Positions 34,037-46,711 of a DNA stretch of 64,000 nt are shown one piece after another. A program made the position numbers and the translations under genes. Positions within the stretch are counted from its first letter, which is position 1. The number at the start of each line of letters is the position of its first letter. Origin of the DNA: Desarmillaria ectypa (Eukaryota; Basidiomycota; Agaricomycetes; Agaricales; Physalacriaceae). A model generated the notes under the pieces. It searched no databases. It was not told the origin of the DNA and worked only from the letters and a program-made list of their open reading frames with translations. The stretch spans positions 372,001 through 436,000 of the forward strand of contig JAUDYN010000012.1 in the NCBI GenBank assembly GCA_030407005.1. The letters are read 5' to 3'.

Positions 34037-34470
34037 AATGGTGCCACCTAGCAACACCTCCTGGTAGTATCCGATCCCAAGGCTCTTGAGCACATTTTTC
34101 ATACCTCACGTCCTTATCCCAAAACTTCCGACACTAACTTTATCCTTGGTCTAATCCTTGGAGGGACCGAAGGGCTTATTGTAGCAACAAAGTAGGTCAT
34201 CTCTCGTAATGATATCATCTTACACTCAAATCTTTGTTTAGAGGATGACCATCACCGACAACGCAAGATCATGAATCCCGCATTCTCTCCTGCTAATCTG
34301 CGGAATTTTCAGGTAATATTCCAGTGGTGCAGCGATAAGGTATGCATCGATCAACGCCCGTGGACCTCGATCATGGTCATCTACTACTAGGTTGTAAACG
34401 CTATGAGAAGATCTACACATGCTAGTGGTGAAATAATCGATATCATCGATTGGATGGGCAAGGTCTCTCT
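34037..34470 (+). pseudogene. Duplicated internal fragment of the P450 gene
   Basis: This 434-bp segment aligns with 28867-29299 of the intact P450, from the end of intron 1 to just past the MSKVSL coding region. I count about 14 substitutions and one inserted A (gcaacaaag for gcacaaag). The insertion shifts the frame. The intron 2 donor is altered from gtaagt to gtaggt. Introns are copied together with exons, so the duplication occurred at DNA level. It has no start, I-helix, K-helix or haem loop and cannot encode an enzyme. It lies directly downstream of terpene synthase copy 1. Confidence 0.93.
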
Positions 34471-35200
34471 CCAAAGCGGAAAAGGACTAATGTTCACGGC
34501 AATCGCGCTAGCGATGCCCTACTAATCACACCACTTTTATACTACTAAAATATATAGAATATACTAGAATGAATGAGAAATGTATCACTAAGAAAATGAA
34601 TAAGCGTCCTGGGGAATATGGGGAGAACGAGCCAAAATATTCATGCAAGCTCGTATTTCCAAAATAGGAATCCGTATTCTTACAGTATAACAGGCACTGC
34701 TAAATGTATCTGTCAAGCTATAGTTTTTCTTCACTAAAATGCGGAAACTCTTGTGGAATATCAATAATGCCATGACTGTGCAAGCTGGCGCGATCTTGAA
34801 TCAGTGGCCAGATCTCGAGTTGTACTGAATACAAGGCGATGTACCTTATCGCCATGTGAAGGAGCACTTAGTGCGTACGCTATTTCGATCGGGGTCGGAG
34901 AGGTATAGATCCAGTCAGTAGCAGCGGGCTCGCCTTACGATTACGAAAATGTCACAGATATCGAATTTACACAGTGGAGATGCAACAAGGTTAGCGTTAA
35001 TGCTTGGGTTGTACAGAGTTTACCGTGGTTTTTGTTTTACGTTGATATACTGGTATGGGGACGGCGTAGGATTCTATATCGGAATGGAGATAAAAAAAAA
35101 TAAAGAAAACGAACGGAAACCGGAAGTGTGGAAATGAATATATGGACGAGGGAGGAGGTAGGGAAGGAAATAAACAGGAGACCCCAAACAGTGGAGGGAT
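34471..35200. other. Intergenic; no gene seen
   Basis: AT-rich with short frames only, and a run of nine A at about 35093-35101. It includes the 3' flank of the forkhead gene. Confidence 0.35.
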
Positions 35201-36035
35201 TCAAGTGGACACGTCAGAGTTAGTGCTGCCGTCAGTCTTGGAAGGAGTGTTTCGCTTTCGCGCACGGCGGCCAGTAGGATTGGTGACATCGACGACCCAA
35301 AAATCTCCTTTCTGACCAACATCAGTAGGAAGAGGCTTATGACGCTGGAAAAGCGCATTTGCAGACAAGGCATGTTTGAGGGTTGCCTGAAACGATCCAT
35401 TAGTAAATGTAGAAGAAGATCATTAATCATCAACTAACCGCCAATGCCTTGTCATTTAGTCGGAAATATTCCCAGCGGGTCATGAGCGCGTTTCGGATTT
35501 GTCCTGAGGTGGCCCTTCCGTCACGACTACCGTAAATAGCGACTGCTGCCAATTGGATGATAGTGTACCCTGGCCTGCTATGCCTGATGGGCTCATCTAT
35601 GAGAGAGCTAAGGTGGATCGGTGCATTTAGTGGAATATGTACGAGACTTCGTATATGCGAAGCTGGATCAGGAAGGTTATATAGCTGAGGATAAGACGGG
35701 GGAGGGAAAATAGGTAGCCCATAGGCGATGATAATTCCTGGTGTGCGGGCTGGAGGGGCCCAGAGTGGGGTATTCGCCGTGCCGCCAGGGTAGCTTGCGG
35801 AAGGGTGTGCCGTGCCTCCATAGCCCTTTGAAACAAATCCATGTTAGCTGAATTATTACCCTCCAGATGCAGGATAATCGCTAACCATGTGATAGGGCAT
35901 GTTTTGTGCATTGGAGTACGAGTGGGATTGAGTAGGATTCGCATAATATGAATGGTGGGTAACGAAAGAATTGTCCGCGCTTTGGCCAGCAGGGACATTG
36001 TATTCGTTCTGAGAAGCGGGATAGCCAGAATCCAT
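35201..36035 (-). CDS. Forkhead-domain transcription factor-like protein
   Basis: Three minus-strand exons, 36035-35886, 35825-35439 and 35386-35201, give 240 residues. The N-terminal half is Tyr/Ser/Gln/Pro-rich and probably disordered. The C-terminal half resembles a winged-helix forkhead domain. It has YTIIQLAAVAIYGSRDGRAT with QIRNALMTRWEYFRLNDKAL (helices 1-2), ATLKHALSANALFQRHKPL (recognition-helix position, compare the family's S-I-R-H-N-L-S-L-N-x-x-F) and QKGDFWVVDV (compare K-G-x-x-W-x-I/V-D). The conserved Asn of the recognition helix is replaced (KHALSAN), so DNA contacts may differ. A basic tail GRRARKRN could be a nuclear signal. One intron splits the domain. An upstream in-frame extension exists but lacks similarity. 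Confidence 0.65.
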
Positions 36036-39000
36036 GATCCTGTTATAGAAACGTGAGTCAGTCGCCTCGATAGAGGTCACCGACACATACAGCAATGTAT
36101 GGGTAAGCATGGAAACAGGAGAAAAGAGCAGGAGAAAAGAGAAGAGCAGGAGATGTTAGAGAAGTATTGGGAGGCCACTGCTGGCTGTACATTGCAGCCC
36201 CACGTCGAGTCTTATATAGTAGAAACCCCAGGCATTGTAAGCGCACCATACATAGCTATGCTCAAGAATTGGTTTCTATCCGATAGCCGACGATTGACTC
36301 CGGACACGAACTAATCAGAAACATACCCTATAAAGAAGTTGATGAAAAGGGCATGAGGCAAAAGTCTCCATAGATAGATGTCAATATTGATTTTAGTTGG
36401 AGTGTGTATGTGTAGCCGAGGAGCCGGGCCCGAGATAACCATATTCAGACCTTCCTAAGAAGGGACTTTGTTGAGGGTCGACTCTCCAGCTCTTCTATTG
36501 GCGGCAGGGTGTTATACAGGTCACACGGTACCTGAAGAGATGAGAGAAGTGTGCTTAAACCAGATTTAGCTACCATTTCATTCCATATGAACATGACGAA
36601 AAATATGGGCTCGAGGCTCAAACCAAGCTCCAGAAACGTCAAAAGAAGTCAAGGCCTGCAATACGGTAGGTCGCCACCATAGAAGATATACAAGTATTCA
36701 TCTTTCGTGATCTTGCGAGAACCTTGAACTTGGAGTTATGAGGATCCCATATCATAAGTTACGAGCCGTCCGCTTCGATTGTGATCACTGGAGTAAAAAT
36801 ACCTTCAAATTGAACTCATACGGAAGTACTTATCTGAGAAGTTCGTCCCACTTAGTACTGTCCGGTTTGAGGGCGATTGTGGATTCGGGATCCACTATTT
36901 CGTCAAGTACCAAGCATCACGGTATGTCTAGGGCAGAATTCATCCATTGGAAAAAGGCCGCTACAAAAACGTGAGATACTCAAACAGAGAAAAAAAGAAA
37001 TAAGTACGTTAAACTGCAACGGCCTTTGTGCAGACGTGCCGCACCAGCAGTTAGGACGGAAGCATAATTTTATGAATGTCGAATTAAAAACGATTTTAGC
37101 ACGACCTGCGACACCCGCCACATAGCTGAAGAGTGACGCGTCTCGAATCTTTTCTTGTCTTGACCGTCACACGTCAATGTTCGAACACTCCTGTAATGGA
37201 CACGTCGGCTTCTGCGGTTGAAAGCTGGCACCAAGCATGTTCAAACAACGCGTCTGTGGCGCCAAAAGATCACGTCGCCGGGACGATCTGGGCTCGAATT
37301 CGTATTTGACGCATTGAGGGCATCCGTGCACGTCATCTGTTCTTAAAATGTCTGATTTCAATTGAAATAATGCCGCACTGATTCAGCAAGCAATCAGAGA
37401 TTCACCAATGCGACATCACCATCCACACGTAAAACGTCTCCATTGGTATAATCTAACGCTGCTAGATACGCAGCCGCTATACCTTCTCAGCTTCACTGAA
37501 GAAAATATCAGTAAGAAAATATATCCCATCAAAAAATACATTAGATTCACGTCCTCCCGAGCACTGGCGCCAATAGCCCAGGTAGCGTCTCCGTCTTGAG
37601 CAACCCTGCAGGTATTGGGTTCACCCAAATTGAAATGCCTCTCACAGCTAAACTATTCCCAAGGGATAGAGTGAAATGTTCCAGCGGCTTTCATTGCGCC
37701 ATATGCAAACTTTCATGGGATGAGCTAGAGGATCATAGGAAATGGGAGGCACGTACGGAAATGACACTTGGAGACGAATGCATACGCTGTTGATGTTGGT
37801 GATACTGGACGTTCCTCGGGGACGAGGACACGCTCCGGTTTCGAGGAGTGATTGAAAGGTCCGTACAACAGAGGATGGAGCGATGGTTTTTCGTTTCGAA
37901 GGTGTCACACCAGTTTTGCACTATTTCGGGCTCTAAGGGAGCCGGCGAAGCCGACGCTGAGAGGAGATCAGTGTATGCTGAAGGGGGAGAATGGGATAGA
38001 CGGACGATGTCAAGCTTGCCATCAACTCTTTCGATGTGTTCAGTACCCGCTTTGACACTTTTTTCACCTGTCACATTCATGCGGAGGCTGGTTACATGTA
38101 AGAACGGGTATGAAGAAGTACCTTTGCCTACTAGATAAGGTATCCTGGAGTGCCCGTGATGGTCACAGCGACCTGCTCTAGCACATCTAACCTTCAGCCA
38201 GTAACGTATACTTTCGCGCCAACTGCAGCAAAAGTCTTCCCCGATTGTAAATCCTCTGTTAAAGTGCCAGTGGGAAGTTCCAATCAAGAACATAGACACT
38301 AGCACCTCCAGTGACAAGACCTACTCGTCCGGAAAGCAACATCGTTGTAGCCACAGAGATCTGTCATATTCTTCGAATACTGAATGGCCTACCTACGTGG
38401 AGGCTATTATCCGGGTGGCTGAATGACATATACGTCTTATTCAGCAAGACTGTATGCCGGTCAAGGCGGTCAATGGTGATTGCCTTTGCCCGGTTAGATA
38501 TCTGGAGATATGATTATCGTCAGCTAGAATGAGTCCATCTATGAGAGTCAATGCAACCGTATCGCGTGAGTCATGTTCAACTTACGAAGAAAATTAGGAG
38601 ATAAACAGAGATACTGGTATTGTCGTAGGCTTATGTTTTGTTTCATTTCGTATTCTTCATGGCTATCACCGCGACCGGGAATAGAGGAGCGCCGATAGTC
38701 ACCTCGTTGGCGAGTCGATAAATCTCAGAGGCGATTTAAATTTATGTACGTAATGAAGTATTGAACGCGACTCACTGCATCGATAACTCTTCTTACCCTG
38801 ATCGCATTCCCCAAATTTTACGGCATGGAAAAACTTTACGAGACTGCTGGACCGTGGTCTTCGCTCATAGACACTCTACAGATTTGAGGCCGCTCGAAGA
38901 CCAATAACAGCAAATACAGATACTCCGTATTTAGGGTGGGCAAAGGGACAAAGATCGTTTATTCGTGTGTTGATCAAGTTGAATGTCGAAGTCGGAAGCT

Positions 39001-40347
39001 ATCATGCTGTCAGATATCAAAATAAAAGGCAGGCGAAATCGCGGCTGTTCACCGGCTCCTAGAGTATTGACTTTACCTCATTGACTTCAACTAATGCTCG
39101 TCATATAGTCCTTTCCTCGATATTAGTGACCTCTACGAGTGCTGTAAGTGGAGCGAAAAAGAAGCCACAGCCGCCTGTAGACATGTAGTATAGACCAATG
39201 TGTACAAAAACGATGCCGGATTTGAGAGTAAAACGCGTCCTATAGCTATGAAGATTGTGGTGGGTGACAGGCAAGAGCCTGGGCAGAGGACGTTGTTTGT
39301 TTGTTTGGCCTCGAAAGGACCATCCTTACGATTGCTATCACGTCCGTAATATTTGACGAGATTTTTCTACCACTGTCGGCAAATTCGACGATAAAATTTG
39401 ATGCTACACTGTGCTAGTCATGGATGTGCCTTGCACTAGTAGCATGAGGTGTGCCCTCCAAAGCGAAGAATGCTGTAGAGTCGCCAAGGAACTCGCTGTG
39501 TTCAATGACCTACTACATCGAGGCAGAATGGATGTGACAACGGTTTGTGTTCTCTAGCAAAGGAATAGGACGATTCATGGGTGGCATGGATGAATGCGGG
39601 ACTCATTTGTATTGACCAGTCTCTTCGATGGCAAGTGGCACAAAGGTCTGTGTTTTCCTCGCCTCGCATATATGTTCTTCATTGACCAGATGGCAGGAAA
39701 TGCTAACAACTTTTGCATTCATGTAAAGACTTGCTCAGCGCGAGCAGTCAAAGGCAATCTGTTCCTAGGTGCCCACCCAGCGACCTTCCCTTCGTATCTT
39801 TGGTCTGCGACCGTCACTCATCGCTTCCGCTTTGAATCCTTTTCTAGGCTCTTGATAGTAAATCAGAGCATTGCTGGAGAAAGAAGGTGCTCCTTTCATG
39901 GTGTAGGACACGTTTTCTGAGGCTGAGCCAGTGCAAAGAGCACACCGTTGCGACATGCTTTGATTCACTCCTAAGACCTTTGGAAAGAGTCGTTGTGAGT
40001 TTTCACTTGTTGGCTTCTTTTTCTACCATACCCATGCCCTGTTCTTTATAGTCTAGCCTCCCCGCCGTTTTTCCATTGGAGGTTGCCGGAGATAATACTA
40101 CGTACTTATGTGCAGTCTTCAAATGGTTCGGGCCGGGCGCTCCTCGCTGATGACCCTGTCCTATTTATTATCAAGCTTCCTGACGGGGAACATTTTCCAG
40201 GCACTCACAGTCATTCTTGTCAAGAAATCGCCGAGTTGACCTCCTTGCGAGGAACTCTTACACCTGTACCCAAATCAGCTCAACACCGCCCTCAGTAAAC
40301 CTCCTGCTAGGCTTCCTCCTTGAGCCTTGTCACCCTCTCCATCTGTG
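36036..40347. other. Long gene-poor stretch with ambiguous open frames
   Basis: The longest open frame is on the minus strand at 37733-38317 (194 codons). Overlapping plus-strand frames at 37596-37793 (with CxxC pairs HCAIC and ECIRC) and 37848-38138 compete with it, and none has a family motif or clean splice sites. 38320-39590 contains nothing readable. A 108-codon plus frame at 39594-39920 is unassigned. Something may be expressed around 37.6-38.3 kb, but strand and structure cannot be decided from sequence. Confidence 0.3.
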
Positions 40348-43044
40348 ATGTGGTCTGGCAAGCTTGATATCATCGATGCAGAGAAAACGACGTCCGCTTT
40401 TGAAACGTCTGATCCCCCGGATCTTCTTTCCACGTTCTAAAGCTGTAGCGGCCTCTTCCGATGTTGCAGTCCCTATCCAATCTATCCCTATAACTTCAGT
40501 TACCAACGGGCATATCGATACGATTGGCGATGTACACCCAAGAATACCTTTATCGATTGTGTGGCGACGTAGAGGTATTCTTCTTCCGTTCTCAAACTCT
40601 TCAGACCTGATCCATAATCTCAGATGCTACAAATGCCACAGTACCGCGACGTACACTACTACAGGCATTTATACATCCTTTGAAGATTCTCGAGAAGACT
40701 GCAGAAGTTATTCCAGTTCCAGGGTTAAAAGGCGTAGTGGCCGCACTTGTTGTCATTGTCGATATCATTCAGGCAGGTCCATTATGCTTAATGCTCCAGT
40801 TATCGATGGCGCTAACATTGAGCGCTAGGAAACCGATCAAAACAAGCAGGATCTTCAAGAGATCATCAACATGATTGAAAGGCTTGATTATCTTCTATCA
40901 CCTTTTAGGACCCTTCCAGACAGGAAAATGGAAATCCCCATGGCGCTGAAAGAACACATTGAAGGATTTCAAAAGTTCGTCATCTGCACAATGTCTTTCA
41001 TTCTCCCAGCAGCTCATTTGCCAATTAGCTGCCTTACATCGGTAGAAGACACATGTCGAAACCTCCAAAACAGCACTCTTATCGATGGGTTTCTCTATTC
41101 GTCCGAAGACAAACAGATCATAGTGGGTATATTCCGGCAACTGAGGTTCTTATTGGAAGGTTTGTTGGTGGGCAAAAGCACTCTTCATGCAAGTACGAAT
41201 CACTGACACATAGTAGACCGGATCCGTGCTTCGTATCGAAGTCAATACCTCGGTAAGTCCAAACACTTCGAGAAACTTGGTCTAGCTTATGTACCCCGGT
41301 CAGAATATACATACAGATGGTGAGCCCATCGTATTTGATGGCGGCATGTTTGAACAGATCGCCAGTGCATTCGTTAATTATCAACGCTATTCCTCGTTCC
41401 CAAGCCGCGCGCTGGCGAAATGGAGCCCCAGGCGAGTGCTTAGAGGGTACCCGAACTGCGATTTTGGAGGACATAATGGCCTGGATACAGGATAGTTCCG
41501 ACACGCGCTGCGTTTGTTGGTTAAACAGTGTCGCTGGTGCAGGCAAGAGTACCGTGGCAAGGAGCGTCGCGCATTGGGCTGCGGACAGAGGCATCCTCGG
41601 GGGAAGTTTCTTTTGCTCAAGGAATGACCCGCAACAAAAGGATGCAAGGCTCATCATTCCTACCATTGCTTTTCACCTCTCCGAACTCGATATGACGTTT
41701 CGCCAGGAGCTTGTTTTGGTTGTGCGACACTGGGACGGCATTGATTTTGAAACGCCATCTCAGCAATTGGAGAGGCTGGTGATGAAACCATTGCGAAGCA
41801 TAGGCCGTCGCTCCGACCCGCTCTTGCTTATTGTTGATGCGCTGGATGAATGCACGAATGAGATCGCTCGTCGTGAGCTGATTTCGGGCTTTCTATCCAT
41901 CACTCATGGCCTTCAAGCTGTGAAAGTCTTGATAACAAGCCGCCCCGAAGTCCCCGAACGTGAGACCTTCCAGTCGGTTTCAAGTGCTCGATGGAAAGAT
42001 ATCATACTGCATCGCATAGACAGACGCGTAGTCGACGCTGACATACGGATATATCTTCACGCCAAATTGATCACCATGATTCCGAGCCCTCCCATCTCTG
42101 GCGACCTAGCGACGAGTAACAGTAGTTGGCCTCCAGAACATCTTTTAGATCAGCTTGTCCAGAAATCTGCTGGATTGTTCGTATTTGCGACAACCGTATG
42201 CAGATTCATCGAATCTCCAGGTGACAGAGCGGAACAATTGATTCAGATCGCCAGTGTCTCCGAGAGTCACAACGAAGGGGAATATGGTTTAGACCATCTT
42301 TATCGAAGGACAATATCCTCTGCTATCGAAGACCTTCCTGATTCAAAAGTCAACCATCTTCGAACGGTTTTGGGTACCATCATTCTCTTACAGGAGCCGA
42401 TGACGCTTCCTAATATCTGCCTTTTATTAAAAATGACCCGACACCATGTTGAAGGAATGCTTTCTCGCTTTCACTCTGTTGTCGTCGTTCCTTCAGACGA
42501 CCGTGACTTTGTCCGTCTTTTCCACTCTTCTTTCAGAGACTTTCTCACGTCGAACACTCGCTGTTCAAACAAATGTGAAGTGGAATGGTGCATGAACAGC
42601 CGAAAGTGCGCACATACTAAACTTTTTGTTTCACGTCTTCGAGTTCGACCCGCCCAGAATCACCGTTCCATATTTTTCCAACTCCTTGATCTCATGAATA
42701 ACGCATTTTCTGGACCACGTTTCAACATGTCAGGCGACAACACTGTTGCCTCAATCACCTACTGTGGTGAAGAGGACATTTTGAGATATGCGTGCCTTTA
42801 TTGGACTGATCATCTCTCGTTCGTTTCTACGCACAATGCGGCGGAGGTCCTAATTGTGGTAGACTTTCTCAGTTCTTTCCTGTACGAGCAGGGCGATGCA
42901 TGGCTATCCTACATGAGCAAAGACGCTGGAACCTTCAAGGTTGGAGTACAATCACTAGACACGATAGACTACTGGAGCGAAGTATGTGTGTCTTGGTTGC
43001 ATCCCTGTTAGCAGATACTCATCGCAACTGGATAGAAGCTATCG
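40348..43044 (+). CDS. NACHT-domain NTPase (STAND/NLR-like), C-terminal repeats absent
   Basis: The large exon (about 41317-42972) is secure. It has CLEGTRTAILEDIMAW, the Walker A WLNSVAGAGKSTVARS, GGSFFCSRND, LLLIVDALDECTN (Walker B with the NACHT acidic pair), VKVLITSRPE, VFATTVCRFI and LFHSSFRDFL. These are the blocks of agaricomycete NACHT proteins, thought to act in non-self recognition or programmed cell death. Upstream exons contain the usual N-terminal region: KILEKTAEVIPVPGLKGVVAA near 40680, then ETDQNKQDLQEIINMIERLDYLL. Exact 5' exon borders and the start are uncertain, and a stop at 40438 in one frame hints at either an extra intron or damage. A likely last intron (donor gtatgtgtg at 42981) leads to a short exon ending at 43044. 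No WD40, ankyrin or TPR repeats follow. Confidence 0.72.
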
Positions 43045-44790
43045 GGTCAATCCAAACTTCGTGATTGGATAACAAGCGCGCGAACTGAGCTCTCAGCAAA
43101 AGCTCTGCTAGGAAATCTAACCTAATCTCTAGCTTTCCCAAAGTACTGACTCTGTTGAGACAAACGGAATCAATTCTTTTGGGACATGTTGCGTGAATCG
43201 TTAAGGATGTTATGATAAACAGCATCGCGGGCCAACTTGGGATTGGGATTATGACCTTGGTCCGAAGTTCGAAGAGGGAAGATAGGTATTCACATGTTAC
43301 GGAAAGCATTTTGCAACAGCCTTTTCTATGAAATGACTATGAAAGGGAGCGCTTGGAGTGTCTCTTGAGAAGGGCACCGAAGAAGAGCATTAGGCCAATG
43401 GCAGTTGCAAAGGACTGTTTCTCCCTCATCTCATATTCAACGTTTCGAATATTTGCAGGACATATATACTCCATTTACTACACAGCCTGGATAAGCAGGT
43501 CGCACAAGGGCCGGATGTGAGCGATATGGATTCTGTAGGGACCTGTAGTTACGTCATTCCTTGGTCTTTATTTGTCTACGCCTTCGGACTGCCTACGTAT
43601 CTGCTGTTTCTGGCCTTTTCATCTAGATCATCTAGGATTCCCTACCATACTTTCGGGTATACGCCGATTCGTACTCGGTTCTCGGGTTGAGGACTCCTCG
43701 CGTTGCAGATCCTTTACACTGGAGGTAATGCTGTGAGCATCAGGAAACTAGAGCTCAGCATTAGGACAGCCTCAACGACAGTTCTATATCCATTTCGTGC
43801 TTCGATTAGTTACACGCCTGGCTTGCTAAGTCCATATCTCTGAACTCGACCCCTCCAATACGATGAACTTGTACTCAATCATCAACGAGTAATGTTATTC
43901 TGCAGAAAGCACCTGTAGTGAGGAAACTACTAAAAGGCCAATCCTCAGTCAAACAAGTAATTGACTACACAGCACTCACCAAGGATTACAGCATATCGGG
44001 TAAAGGGCCCGGAAAAGCTTGCTAATCCATTGTCGTTGTAGAGGGTGGCGGAGTCGGCGAGGCCAAACAAACAAACATCACTTTCTCCTCCCAACGACGA
44101 CGACAACCTTAACTCTCCGAGTGCCATATTGGCTTTTAACATTACAGGACAACGCTGCCTCACTCGGTACTTGTCGTTATTCATGCCAGGAGGCTGATTG
44201 GCTATTACGAACACCTCTTGTTCCTTAATGGCATTGGACAAGATGTTAGAACCGGGCGAAGGACGCTGTGCGCGACACTGGGATAAGGATGGCATCTTAT
44301 TACTTGCAGGATCGGGCCGAGCCAGTGCTACCTTTTTTAGTTGGTGAATTGGCGGTACAGAGGTTCGTGTTTTGGTGGTGTCGTTTGGGTGTCGTGCACA
44401 TCATCTTGACATAGAACTGACAGGTAACACGGGCTACGATCTTAATCAGAGAGAAAGCACGTTCATCCCTGAGGATACTTAATCCCCTCGGTGCTTGTCA
44501 AGAATCAAGATAGGGCACACATGGTCCCGAACTCGCCTGAGGTGGAGGATATAGGCTGCCAGCTGCCGAAATTTTTGGCGGAAAGCAGAATCACCAGGAT
44601 GTTTTGAAAGGTGGGAAAAACAAGCCGATTTATCTTCAAATTGATTTGTCCATAGACCTACGAACGGGGCCGTACGAGTCGCATGGCGTCCTCGGCATTA
44701 ACATTGCCGGAGCCGGTCATGTTCATCACATTCTACCCGGTATCTCTCTTTCCTTCTAGCCTTCACCGTCACAACCAGCGAACGCACTAC
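43045..44790. other. Intergenic; no confident gene
   Basis: Minus-strand frames at 43019-43309 and 43945-44295 were inspected and show no motif. No repeat domain that could complete the upstream NACHT gene is visible. Confidence 0.35.
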
Positions 44791-45927
44791 ATGGCCTCAA
44801 ATAAACGTCTGTCTCAAATCTCAGGCCACCTCAGTAATTCACACAGCCGAGGTCTCTTGGCGGATGAGGTCGCCATCATTACTGGTGGGAAACTTCCCGC
44901 ATCTATCAACATTCGCAGCTAATCCTAATCAAACGTTCAGGCGCCGGTCAAGGAATCGGACGTAGTGCAGCACTACTCTTCGCCAAAGAGGGTGCCAAAG
45001 TCGTCATCAGCGACATCGACGCAACAAAACTCATCTCTGTGGCCGCCGAAATTGAGGCACTCGGAGGTTCCGGGAATGTCCTCTCAGTAGCAGGCGACGT
45101 CGGTGCAGATGACTTTCCGAAAAAGATCGTCGATGCTACAATCAAGTACATGTCCACTCTAATTTGGGTCTTGAATGGTGTGACTCATCTCATCTAGGGC
45201 ATTCGGAAAAATCAACCACATCGTTAATAACGCTGGGTTCACATTTGACAAGATGCTTCATACTACTCCTGATGAGGCTTTTGACGTGATACTCAAGATT
45301 CACGTAAGGGCGCCATTTAGGCTGGTGAGGCAGGCAGCGCCTTATTTCCGAGTGAAGGTAAGTAGTATGCCAATTCTCTGCTTCCAAATATCTAATATTC
45401 AATCTCAGGGCTCCACGGAAAACCGCTCCGTAATCAACGTCTCCTCCACTACTGGCCTCCACGGGAATGTCGGACAAGCAAACTATGCCGCAGCCAAGTC
45501 CGCTGTTATCGGTCTCACTAAGACGATTGCGAAGGAGTGGGGTCCATTTGGTGTGCGCGCGAATACCATTGCGTTCGGTTTGGTACATACGAGGTGCGTA
45601 TCACTTAGTTCGTAGAAGGGAGCTCCCACTGACATGGATACACCCTAGGCTGACTGCCGCGAAGGAAGCTGGGGCGACGATAGAAATCAATGGAAAGAAA
45701 GTCGCGTTGGGTGTACCCGGGGCTAAGGCATCTTCCTCTCCTGAGGAGTATCCCCTCATTCCCCTTCGCCGCGGAGGGACGCCAGATGAAGCCGCAGCCG
45801 CCATGCTATTGTGAGTACTCCCGTTTCTTCATTCCAATCTTGTCTTAGTATTTGCAGCCTCGCGTCGCCTCTCGCCTCTTATGTTTCAGGTCACACGTTG
45901 GAAGTCACCGGAGGTGCTGGTATATAA
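44791..45927 (+). CDS. Short-chain dehydrogenase/reductase, 3-oxoacyl-ACP reductase (FabG)-like
   Basis: Six exons, 44791-44884, 44941-45145, 45198-45357, 45409-45593, 45649-45810 and 45858-45927, give 291 residues. The Rossmann NAD(P) motif TGAGQGIGR is split by intron 1. Then come VVISDID (cofactor-selecting strand), AGDVGADD, VNNAG, INVSSTTGLHG (catalytic Ser), QANYAAAKSAVIG (catalytic Tyr-x3-Lys), VRANTIAFG and the C-terminal SGHTLEVTGGAGI. This is a classical SDR, closest in pattern to FabG or mitochondrial 3-oxoacyl reductases. An insert of about 25 residues (EINGKKVALGVPGAK) before the C-terminal part is typical of fungal members. The start at 44791 (MASNKRLSQISGHLS) directly precedes the domain; an earlier in-frame ATG at 44683 would add a Pro/Phe-rich leader. 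Confidence 0.9.
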
Positions 45928-46711
45928 GAACCGGCTCTTAGGTTCCACATACATCCCAAAAATATGTTCGGTTGAAACAAATAGTACGGTGCATCAGTGT
46001 AGCTAACTTCAAGTTGTGACTCAACATAGCACCCTTGTTTCCTTTCTCTGTCAAGCCAAGTCTGCGCCGACGGCTCCCGAGTATACGAAGACTGTCAACA
46101 TAAAAGGAGCTTCGTAATTTAGACCAGGGTCGACGACTCTTGACTTCGTTTACCTACCAGGAACCTATGATGAATGTCAAAGAAGGCATCCAGACCCAAG
46201 GGGCAAGCTCCCTTCGTATTCTTCCAACACGATCTCGCAATACACACCCCATTCTCACTTCCAACGAAGCTGTCTTTTCTTTTCTATCGTCCCCTCGAGA
46301 GTGTATCACCGCATAAGTCCCACCTATTTCTGTGCCCGTCCACGTTCGCGACTCACTTGAAGAGATCTTTTCCCATTCCTCCAATGCGCCCTATTCTATT
46401 CTATGTTACGTTAGCTTTGCGCAGCTCTACTCATCCCGTGCCTAGACTTCCCTTCAGGCCGGGTTCTTTCCCCCAACAGTAACTGTATTGAAATCCCTCC
46501 TTCCCTATCTCTTACGTTCTTCCCCACTGACGAGATCCCGCAAAATGTCGATCAAAACTTCGTTCTCAATGTTGGGTGTTGTTAGTAAGATGATATAATT
46601 ATGCAATAATGGGGTATCAAAAGTTGGCAAGAGTGAAAAGCGAAGTGCGAATAGAAAACCAAGAAAAAGCTAACAGTACAACCAAATGATAAGTGAGTAA
46701 ATATAATACGT
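45928..46711. other. Intergenic; no gene seen
   Basis: Frames at 46154-46482 on both strands overlap and lack motifs. It separates the convergent 3' ends of the SDR and the RhoGEF genes. Confidence 0.35.

Noticed and set aside
37431..37480. tRNA-like D-arm (cattggtataatctaac)
   Set aside because: No matching acceptor stem or T-arm could be found around it.
37733..38317. 194-codon minus-strand open frame
   Set aside because: Length is notable, but overlapping plus-strand frames are equally good and no motif, start context or splice sites favour it. Left unassigned.
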